Below the pieces are notes generated by a model, which saw nothing but the letters and a program-made list of their open reading frames with translations, made no database searches and had not been told where the DNA came from. A stretch of 64,000 nt of DNA from NCBI RefSeq assembly GCF_032854445.1, contig NC_088300.1:10108001-10172000 (forward strand), read 5' to 3'. Shown in pieces: positions 41,101 to 53,100 of this stretch (its first letter is position 1; the number at the start of each line of letters is the position of its first letter). The translations under genes and the position numbers were made by a program. The DNA comes from Liolophura sinensis. Taxonomy: Eukaryota > Mollusca > Polyplacophora > Chitonida > Chitonidae.

Positions 41101-44100
41101 GACATAGTCATGGTCAATTACATGTGTTATCTGCACAGGGGTAATTTTTCACAACTATGCCTGAATGGGGACATAGTCATGGTCAATTACATATGTTATC
41201 TGCACAGGGGTAATTTTTCACAACTATGCCTGAATGGGGACATAGTCATGGTCAATTACATGTGTTATCTGCACAGGGGTAATTTTTCACAACTATGCCT
41301 GAATGGGGACATAGTCATGGTCAATTACATATGTTATCTGCACAGGGGTAATTTTTCACAACTATGCCTGAATGGGGACATAGTCATGGTCAATTACATG
41401 TGTTATCTGCACAGGGGTAATTTTTCACAACTATGCCTGAATGGGGACATAGTCATGGTCAATTACATGTGTTACCTGCACAGGGGTAATTTTTCACAAC
41501 TATGCCTGAATGGGGACATAGTCATGGTCAATTACATGTGTTATCTGCACAGGGGTAATTTTTCACAACTATGCCTGAATGGGGACATAGTCATGGTCAA
41601 TTACATATGTTATCTGCACAGGGGTAATTTTTCACAACTATGCCTGAATGGGGACATAGTCATGGTCAATTACATGTGTTACCTGCACAGGGGTAATTTT
41701 TCACAACTATGCCTGAATGGGGACATAGTCATGGTCAATTACATATGTTATCTGCACAGAGTAAATTTTACCATAACAATGAATGGGAAATATATTTGTA
41801 GTTATGGTGAGTTACACAGTTTTATCCTAACTGATCACCATTAGTATTCATTCTTTGGACTGGAATAATTTCACATTATATAACTGAGAGGAGGGATATT
41901 AACACCTCAAATGTGGATTGAGCTATCACACTTTGACTGATAAAAGGGTATTTTGGCATCTTTACTGGGTACAAAGATATTTATACCGTCAGTGTAATGG
42001 TAGTATTTAAAGCTTACCTGTGAATGAGCTATTTGCTACTTAATTGTGATAACAGCAAAAACGAAATTAAAATGTATTTAATAGATGGTAAGACAACTGA
42101 CTTTTAGTAAAAAGAAAACAAAGAGAAATAGGCTGAATTCTACTGCATTAACATGGTGTTGTTATTTATTTTTATCTGAAGTTTCTAAAATTAACTGATA
42201 CAGTTAATTATTCCATGAAGGAGCTGGAAACAAGAAGTCTATGACATATGTTTAGTATAATACACAATTTAGTATAATACACAATATAACTGTTTGAAAA
42301 ACAAAATAAAGGTACAATTTTCTCAACAGGACAAGACCAACTGTCACTGACAGGTGACTTCATGCTAAAACATGTGACCAAGAGACACAACAACCAAGGA
42401 GAAGATCGATGACTTACCCCACCACCGTCGTCATCATCATCATCATCGTCATCATCATCTGTGGGGCTGTTCTTACGTTTACCTTGAATATCCACATTGC
42501 CCGGCTCATCTGATGTGTCCTCCATTTCAACCTGACACACAAACAATTTATAGGTATTCACAGCTCTGCCAAAAACACAGCTCTCCACCTGACACCAGAT
42601 TTACAGGTATTCATAGCTCTACCAAAAACACAGCTCTCCAACTGACACCAGATTTACAGGTATTCATAGCTCTACCAAAAACAAAGCTCTCTACCTGACA
42701 CCAGATTTACAGGTATTCATAGCTCTACCAAAAACAAAGCTCTCTACCTGACATACACAATTTAAAGGTATATGTATTCACGGCAAATGGTGTAGAATGC
42801 AGCATGAACAAAGATTGTGTACTACAGTAGTCGTGGAAAAAGCAGAAGGGACAAACACTGTGTACTATAGAGGTGGTGGAGAATGCAGAAGTAACAAACA
42901 ATGTGTACTACAGCAGTGGTGGAGAATGCAGAAGGAAAAAAGACTGTGTACTGCATCAGTGGTGGAAAATGCAGAAGAGCCAAACATTGTGTACTACAGT
43001 AGTAGTGGAGAATGCAGCAGGAACAAAGACTTTGGACTACAGTAGTGGCGGAGAATGCAGACGGAATACTGTGTACTACAGTAGTGGTGGAGAATGCAGA
43101 CGGAACAAAGACTGTGTACTACAGTAGTGGTGGAGAATGCAGACGGACACTGTGTACTACAGTAGTGGTGGAGAATGCAGATGGAATACTGTGTACTACA
43201 GTAGTGGTGGAGAATGCAGATGGAATACTGTGTACTACAGTAGTGGTGGAGAATGTACAAGGAACAAAGACTGTGTACTACAGTAGTGGTGGAGAATGCA
43301 GACGGAACAAAGACTGTGTACCCAACATTGGTGGAGAATGCAGAAGAGGACAGCAACTTTGACTGCAGTAGTGGTGGCGAATGCAGATGGGCCAAACAAT
43401 GTGTACTACAGTAGTGGCAGAGATGGGCCAAACAATTTGTACTACAGTAGTGGCAGAGAATGCAGAAGGAACAAACACTGTCTACTACAGTAGTGGTGGA
43501 GAATGCAGAAGGAACAAATACTGTGTACTACAGTAGTCATGGAGATTGCAGAAGGAACATACACTGTGTACTACAGTTGTGGCGGAGAATGCAGAAGGAA
43601 GAAGACTGTGTACTACAGTAGTGGGGGATAATGCAGACGGTACAAACACTGTGTACTATAGCAGTGGGGCAGAATGTAGAAGAAACAAAGACCATGTACT
43701 ACAATAGTGGTGGAGAATGCAGATGGGCCAAACAATGTGTACTACAGTAGTGGTGAAGAATGCAGAAGGAACAAAGACTGTGCACTAAAACAGTGGTGGA
43801 GAATGCAGAATGGCCTAACACCGTGTACTACAGTAGTAGTGAAGAAAGCAGAAGGAACAAAGACAGTGCACTACAGTAGTGGTGGAGAATGCAGAAGGGA
43901 CAAACACCATGTACTACAGCAGTGGTGGAGGAAGCAGAAGGGACAAGGACTGTGTACTACAATTTCGCAAGTAGTTAGGAGATTCTAAATGGATTCTCAT
44001 CAGACTGAGTTGAGGGAATCCAAAGAATCCAATTTCAAAAGCCTGAGGAAATGCATGTCTATATTTCAAATGGTGTATTTCTGCTATCAGAGCACTGCTG

Positions 44101-47100
44101 AATATGACCCATTACAAATGTTATGGCAATCTGATAAAGAAAATATTTTCCCAGGCTTTGTGTTGTTGAAACATAATATTCTACTGTCAAGGCATAAACA
44201 CAACAAGAATAATCTGTCTTGCTATGCTTTTATCGTTGACGGACTTATAACTGCACCCATGTGGTCCATTTTGTAGACATTTAGAAATTCGCCAATAGTG
44301 ACTATTGTTTGGAAACTTCGCATTGTAACTAATCAGTGTCCAGAATTCCTACCACAACTGTACAACATATCAAACAGGCTGTAACAAATATGGCATTGTA
44401 CAATAGGGGAGACATCACATAACAATTCCTGGTGGAGCTAACAACCGATGACGAGTATTTTAAGTTGGGAAATGTCCAGTTCAGACATGCGAGAATCAAC
44501 TTAGATTCTCATAAACAGAGAGTGAGACAAATTTTTAAGTGAATGGATTTTCGTCAAAATTCCGGCCCTATACAGTAGTGGAGGGGAATGTAGAAGTGGC
44601 AAACACTGTGTAGTAAAGGAGTGCTGGATAATGCATTTATCAATGACTGTATTACCTCCTTTAAATGTATGTACGTAAGCTGTATGTATTACAGTAATAG
44701 TGGAGAATACCAGCTGCCTTACCTCAGTGATGGCAGCGTCTTGGAGCAGGGCTCTCACATCAAGCCTGATCATGTGACTTGGAGTCGGCTCCCAGGTCGC
44801 CATGATCTGAAATACACACCAAATACCACATCAGCTGAGGAGAGTTGTTAGAGAACATTCCCTTTGTACAAAATGCACCTCTGATAAATGAAAGAAATTT
44901 CACCCCAACAAGTGCATTAAAAGTAGCTAAAAAAAAAAGTCATAAAATATGTTTTTGGGCGTGGAAACTATTTTAAGTAGGGTATCATCCTAACTACGGT
45001 ATCAAACCTCAAAACACCTTTCCAAGATCAATACTAACTCACAGAATCAGGCAAAATTTGCAACTTAGTCATGGATAGAATGTTAGGTGATTCACTGTAT
45101 ATTACCTCACACACGTTCACAAAGTGTAACACAGATCATTTTATTACACCCCGTCATTATGTTTGTGTATAAACGAAACCCATCACATCCCAGAGGGAAA
45201 CCTCTACTCTCGCTAAATTTCCTTACAGATCCTTCCAAACAGACAGCCTCATTTCTTATTTTTTTGTTTTTGTTTATTTCATTGGTATGTTATAACAGGC
45301 TATAATAACAGCACTTAATAACAGCAAAGTGGACATAATAACAGCAAAAATGCACACCCACCTTTTCTATTTCCTGTTGTGAGCGCTTATGTGTATTGCG
45401 TTTCGCACACGCACTTGCCTCAGCTTCTATATCAGCAACATACACCTGTCAATCAGTATGTAATCAGAATATCAACAAGCATAAAGTTAAAATACCTGCG
45501 ACATACCCCGCATAGGATTTCCTGTCCTCTTCAGGCTGCTCATTAAGTGAGTTGCCCAGGTTAAATGATAGGAGACCCAAGTTGAAGATAAAATGTCAAC
45601 ATCTGACTAACAGACCAACTGACTGAATTACGTGTTCAGGCCTACTTTCTACGGCTTAAAATGATGCTGCATATATATATGTATGTATATATATATATGT
45701 ATATATATAACATTACACCCTCTGTTTGTTTATTTCTTTAACTACGATTTTATGCCTGAACTCTACTGTACATGTACTTCCCTTGTATGAAGACGCCCAT
45801 TAGTTTTAAGAACGGATGAACCCAGAACCCTCCCCAAGGAGTGCATCGAACTTGTCTCATCCTAATACAAAGTAAATGACACTATAGTCTGGACTACAGT
45901 TAATACTGGGCTTAAATCCTAATACACTTTTGAACACACCTATAATTCCTTAATATTTTTTTAGCTTTATACAGCACATATTAAAGCATATTTTGTGACA
46001 TCTTTCTTATGTACCGCCAGACACAATCACATCTTTCTGTGAAGACCTAATGTTTTCTAACTGAGCTGATGTATATCGTTTCAGATGACAAACTGGCTAT
46101 GAATACTGCTTTCAGTAAGTCGTGGGTTTCAAGTTTAAAGGACTCATTAATGAAGAAAGTCTTCACATGAAAACATGTGGAGCCTTGAAACCATGAGTCA
46201 GGTGTGACATGCACATATACTGATCGACAGGTGCACAGCGAATCAGTCGTGTCAATCAGATAAAGTTCCCTATCTTCATGATTATAACCTGGATATTCTG
46301 CGCCATACCACCATGATAATCACAGAGATTTTTCCTAATGAACTCTATCCAATACATATGGAATCGCCTTCTTCCCAAGGCTACATTTTTTACATTCCAA
46401 GACAGAAATACAGGTAGCAGCCAGATATACACTGTTCATGTTATGCATACAACCAAGGTTGTTTTGGTCAAACCACTTTACACGGTGTGACTGTAATTTC
46501 GTGACATGTATTTTCAGGCTTATGTTCTATATTTAGTATGGTTTATTATGTCAGGATAAAACGTCATACACTGAAAACTTTACCTTCAAGATACAGCTTA
46601 GCAAAATATTAAACAGTAGCATTTCAGTAAACAAAACAACACTAACAGTGAGGTATTTTAAGGATACTCACCTGAAAACCTTTTGATTTAGCATAGCTCC
46701 AATAATCTTCAAAGTGTTTTGCTTTTTCATTGACAGCATCAATAATAATAAAAGAAAAAAACCCATTGTCAATGTTTTTCTTGAAAGTCTTGAATAAATC
46801 CTGACGATATATGATTTCCATCTCTGGTTCATACTCGTAGTCCATAACCTGCAGAACAAAATACAAGCAAAACTTGTATGGCACCTTCCCTCAACAATAC
46901 AATTACACATACACAGCGTTTCAGACTTTTCACCAGCTTTCCACACCATAACAGGCACATTCCCTCAACAATACAACTACATATACACAGCGTCTCAGAC
47001 TCTTCACCAGCTTTCCACACCATAACAGGCACATTCCCTCAACAATACAACTACATATACACAGCGTTTCAGACTCTTCACCAGCTTTCCACACCATAAC

Positions 47101-50100
47101 AGGCACATTCCCTCAACAATACAACTACATATACACAGCGTTTCAGACTCTTCACCAGCTTTCCACACCATAACAGGCACATTCCCTCAACAATACAACT
47201 ACATATACACAGCGTCTCAGACTCTTCACCAGCTTTCCACACCATAACAGGCACATTCCCTCAACAATACAACTACATATACACAGTGTTTCCGACTCTT
47301 CACCAGCTTTCCACACCATAACAGGCACATTCCCCCAACAATACAACTACATATACACAGCTTTTCAGACACTTCACCAGCTTTCCACACCATAACAAGC
47401 ACATCCCCTCAACAATACAACTACATATACACAGCGTTTCAGACTCTTCACCAGCTTTCCACACCATAACAAGCATATTCCCTCAACAATACAATTACAT
47501 ATACACAGCTTTTCAGACTCTTCACCAGCTTTCCACACCATAACAAGCATATTCCCTCAACAATACAATTACATATACACAGCTTTTCAGACTCTTCACC
47601 AGCTTTCCACACCATAACAAGCATATTCCCTCAACAATACAACTACATATACACAGTGTTTCAGACTCTTCACCAGCTTCCCACACCATAACAAGCACAT
47701 CCCCTCAACAATACAACTACATATACACAGCGTTTCAGACTCTTCACCAGCTTTCCACACCATAACAGGCATATTCCCTCAACAATACAATTACATATAC
47801 ACAGCTTTTCAGACTCTTCACCAGCTTTCCACACCATAACAAGCATATTCCCTCAACAATACAACTACATATACACAGTGTTTCAGACTCTTCACCAGCT
47901 TTCCACACCATAACAGGCACATTCCCTCAATAATACAACTACATATACACAGAGCGTTCCAGACTCTTCACCAGCTTTCCACACCATAACAAGCACATTC
48001 CTTCAACAATACAACTACATATACACAGCGTCTCAGACTCTTCACCAGCTTTCCACAACATAACAAGCACATTCCCTCAACAATACAACTACATATACAC
48101 AGAGCGTTCCAGACTCTTCACCAGCTTTCCACACCATAACAGGCACATTCCCTCAACAATACAACTACATATACACAGCGTCTCAGACTCTTCACCAGCT
48201 TTCCACACCATAACAGGCACATTCCCTCAACAATACAACTACATATACACAGTGTTTCCGACTCTTCACCAGCTTTCCACACCATAACAGGCACATTCCC
48301 CCAACAATACAACTACATATACACAGCTTTTCAGACTCTTCACCAGCTTTCCACACCATAACAGGCACATTCCCACAACAATATAACTACATATACACAG
48401 CGTCTCAGACTCTTCACCAGCTTTCCACACCATAACAGGCACATTCCCTCAACAATACAACTACATATACACAGCGTCTCCGACTCTTCACCAGCTTTCC
48501 ACACCATAACAGGCACATTCCCTCAACAATTACACAACTACATATATACACATCATCTCAGACTCTTCACCAGCTTTCCACACCATAACAGGCACATTCC
48601 CTCAACAATACAACTACTTATACACAGTGTTTCAGACTCTTCACCAGCTTTCCACACCATAACAGGCACATTCCCTCAACAATACAATTACATATATACA
48701 GAGCGTTCCAGACTCTTCACCAGCTTTCCACACCATAACAGGCACATTCCCTCAACAATTACACAACTACATATATACACATCGTCTCAGACTCTTCACC
48801 AGCTTTCCACACCATAACAGGCACATTCCCTCAACAATTCAACTACATACACAGAGCGTTCCAGACTGTTCACAAGCTTTCCACACCATAACAAGCACAA
48901 TCCTTCAACGTCACATGTACAAAACATGTCCATACTGTTGTTGAAGGGAGATTACTCTTCAGAGTTTAAAAAAAAGACATTTAGACACATCAGCTCTAGT
49001 ACAAAAAAACAATATGTATGTAATTATTCATTTAAATAACTTCTGCTTTTTTTGTTATACTAGGGATTGATATTTCTCGTACATTATGGTCACAAGTTTT
49101 TTTAAAGACTAGGCACCTTAAGTGGGAACTGTTGGATCAGATGTCTTGCTGCTTGTTACCTGTAAGGGAATCTCTATGTCTACATAAACATACCTTTGTT
49201 TTGATATTTTTCCCTGTCAAGGGTTCTCTCACTGTCTTGTCAACCTCCACCATAAAGTAATCATCTAGACAAAGAATACGGACATCTGAGCCTTTGTTAC
49301 CTTTCTCCTTGTCCTGTTAAATCAGAGGAAGCAGAAATAATTCTTTGATAGGGGTATAAGGGTATACATTTAGCTTGAACAACAATAGTCAGGTTTATAC
49401 ATGTACATGTAAGTGGACGACACTGGGCTCAACCTCACAAGTAACTAACACACCTCCTGACCTAAAGAGATGGCTCTGATCAAGTGAACTCACTGACTTA
49501 AGATTTAAGAGAATATCTGCAGTCAAGCTATCCTTGTAGTATATGACATATACTTTGTTAGTGAAGGTGTTTTCACACAGTAAAGTACTTTTGGGTACTC
49601 ACCTTAATAAGCTTGCTAAGGTAAGACTTTCCTGAGCCCGGAGGGCCCCGCAGTATGATGACTATTTGGGAGGGTCGCCCATCACGACCAGGTGAGCAGA
49701 GGAGATCATTCACGTTGACAGTCTGGATTTTTAGCTCTTCACTCTGTCGAAAAGGACTACGAGAGTCTCCCGAGTACGGTGAAGGGAAATTCCTGTGTAG
49801 GTAGTCCCTGTCATCCATTCTACTCACTGATGACGTGTCACGGGATCTGTAAAGGCAGAAACAGTCTACCTGTACAAATATCTGGGTGTCAGCAGGACAA
49901 AGTTTCACAGAGTCTGTAAAGGCAGAAACGGTCTATCTGTACAATTATCTGGATGTGAGCAGGACAAAGTGTCACATGGTTTGTAAAGGCAGAAACGGTC
50001 TATCTGTACGAACATCTGGATGTCAGCAGGACAAAGTGTCATGGCATCTGTAAAGGCAGAAACGGTCTATCTGTACAATTATCTGGATGTGAGCAGGACA

Positions 50101-53100
50101 AAGTGTCACATTGTCTGTAAAGGCAGACACGGTCTATCTGTCAAATTATCTGGATGTGAGCAGGACAAAGTGTCACATGGTCTGTAAAGGCAGAAAGAGT
50201 CTATCTGTACAAGTATCTTGTTGTCAGCAAGACAAAATGTCACAGGGTCTGTAAAGGCAGAAACAGTTTATCTGTTCAAATACCTTGATGTCAGCAGAAT
50301 AAAAGTGTTTCAAGGTGCTTTAAAGTTGAGTATGGAAATCTATATCCATTACATCTATAATTCCTCCAGGCACTGAAGAGCTCAGCATACAACAGGCCAA
50401 AAATGGAAGCCTGCAAACATCTGTATTCATAGTGTGTTTAATGAACATGCATAAAAAATAATGCACATTGTTTGAGAGTTTTCTTTTCCTTTAAACAATG
50501 GCTATCAGTTTTATGGGAGGAGAAAATGAAGTGCCCTAGGTAACCACAGACCTCTGGCAAGTAATTGAAGCACTTTACCACATTTGGCCTACAACTTGTT
50601 TGATATCCTCTCATGCGGAGTTCCATTAAAACCGTACATGTACTTACGGATTACAATTTAATTAAACTGCTTAGACTAACAGTTGTAATGTTAAGTACAG
50701 GCAACCAGACACTGGGATAGAATCTTACCTCCCATATCTGTCTCTGTCTCTATCCCTGTCCCTATCCCGTCTCTCACCACCCTGACGATCACGGTCACCA
50801 TGACGATCATATCCACGATCATAACCACGATCTCGACTATCGCGGCCGTCTGTTGAAGAATAAACAACATAACCTGCTTAAGAACAGCCTACAGAAGACA
50901 CTGCAGACTAAAGCTTATCTAAGATGTTATCTGACCCTTGTATGACATGCCTGGGTAGACAGACAAAACTGGAATGTTTTACCCTGTTTGTGGAACGTTA
51001 TGAACTAAGAAGGTTTTTCAGCAGTGTTCAGGACATTGTTTTACTTTCAGTGACAGTCTGAATGACTTCATGAAATGAGAGAAATAAGATTTAATGCAAA
51101 TCTAATGTTTTAAATCAATGTGTTAAACCACTCAACTGCACATGGGTAATACAAGGGAACGGCCCATGTTGAAAAAACTGACCAATCAACTGATTGCACA
51201 ACTTAGAAAGCTGCTAGTGGCAGCCAAAGCAAACCCAGACACCTGTAGAGGTGTACAAATCATACACCACCGTTAAGAACCCAACCTTGTAAAGCTTCTC
51301 TCAATACGACCTCACCTCTCCCGTGCCTCTCTCTGTCCCATGACCGCTCTCTGTCTGGATCCCGTCTGTCTATGTCTCTCTCCCACCCCCGAGGCCTGTC
51401 CCCACCATCACGCTCTGACGAGATCTCACGCTCCTGCGACCGTTCCACGCTGCTGGCAGCCTTCCCATGGCCGTAGTCGATCACCTCAGGGGCAGCCAGC
51501 ATGGTGCTTCCTGAGACGGGGTAGTCTGAGGGGTAAACAACAAACATGGATGTTCATACCTGATGAACAGTGATAAAGTGAGTGGATGACAAGGAGCTTA
51601 ACTCTACCTCAGCAGTATTTCAGCATTCAGGTTACACAAACAAATGAAGTATTCCAGAATATACAGCAGGTTACAAAGCTCAATGGTCGACGGGGGCCTC
51701 CGTGGCTCAGTCAGTTAGCGCGCTAGCGCAGCGTGATGACCCAGAAGCCTCTCACCAATACGGTCGCTGTGAGTTCAAGTCCAGCTCATGCTGGCTTCCT
51801 CTCCGGCCGTGAGTGGGAAGGTCTGCCAGCAACCTGCGGATGGTTGTGGGTTTCCCCGGACTCGGTTTCCTCCCACCATAATGCTGGCTGCCGTCGTATA
51901 AGTGAAATATTCTTGAGTACGGCGTAAAATACCAATCAAATAAATAAATAAATCAATGGTTGACGACATTACGTGTGTATTCATCTACATGACTACAATG
52001 ATGTCACACAACATATATGTATAGATAACTTCACCCTGTGTTAATGCCACAGTTGCAGTCTATGAATGACAACTTCTACGATTAAATAAACTGTCTTGCA
52101 ATTGACATAATGTCACCGTTTAATAGTCACAGATGTCTGGTATGGGATGATTCTTAAAAGACAAAACTGAAATATATCATGTGCTCCTAATTATTTTTCT
52201 TTGAGGGTGCAAGACTAATTACCTCTGTCAAATATCTTCTCTCTATAGTAATCTGTTGTGGTTCTGCGACCATAATCCACCACATCCACAGGGGGCAGGT
52301 ACCGCTCTCTGTCTAGCACCCGCTCTTCCCTTAACAGAGGGTCCCTTACACGATCTCTCACAGGGTCACGCAAGGGGTCGCGCTCATAATGATCTCGCAA
52401 AGGATCCCGTAATGGATCCCTAAGTGGATCCCTGAGCGGGTCTCGGTCCAGCGGATCTCTTGTGTAACGTTCTCTGTATAGGTCGTAAGATCTGCATAGG
52501 ATAAAACACTGCTGCCATTTAACGTATACTCAAGAAATTTTTCACATATATAATCATGGTCAGTTATATCGAGTGCCATTGGCAAACTACACATATAACA
52601 AATTACAGTGTGAGTGATGTACACTTCATGTATATGTATACAATGCTTTTTATTAACTTATGATGAAAACAATTATTAAGCTTTAATAGATGTTATTTTA
52701 TTTTCTTTTATGATTATGCCAACACTTTCACTTAACATAAGACTTAATGTCTGTAAGTAAATATAAATTCAAATGTCTGACAAACAAAATCATAAAGCAA
52801 CACAGCATCAGGCTACAATGAAATTCTAACACGTAACCTACTGTAATTCGTTGACCTTTTCGATCAGCTAAGCAGCAGTCGCGGTCGGAATGCTCAAGGG
52901 AAAGTTTAATAGCGCTCTGCGGACGGTTGATGGTTCTCACTGGCTGGCAATGTTCATGGATAAACTCTCATTAGTGAAGGGGTAGTGTAGGGCTTTGAGT
53001 GGTCAGTCTGAGTCAAGACGCAAGCCAAAAATGTAGGCCCCTTCGCTCAGGTGATTTGTCGAGTCACATTGTGTACTTTTTTGTGTACTATCACTTGTTC

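Larger units (their letters stand above)
23145..42417. other. YLPM1 19.3-kb intron
   Basis: The largest intron. It holds arrays at 25795, 27126, 30206, 31665, 34085, 38400, 39515 and 40930, SINE pieces at 28898, 29391, 30067, 30375, 33176 and 40165, and a TA run at 35090. The stretches 23145-25790, 26620-27120, 27960-28890, 30500-31660, 33365-34080, 34265-35085 and 35135-38395 show no gene, array or SINE I can support; open frames are under 105 codons and unremarkable. Confidence 0.65.

Noticed and set aside
42797-43988. Open frames of 80-145 codons on both strands
   Set aside because: These are artefacts of the 38-43-bp minisatellite and the sequence directly after it.
45270-45300. SINE-A tail near 45280
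   Set aside because: Only a short TTTATTTCATTGGTATGTTA similarity; too little to distinguish from chance.
46878-48312. Short frames of identical peptide in the 74-bp array
   Set aside because: Repeat translation; the identity reflects block duplication, not a conserved protein.
51693-51775. A genuine tRNA gene
   Set aside because: The A/B-box-like head continues into a SINE body with a target-site duplication and does not close into a cloverleaf acceptor stem that I could find.
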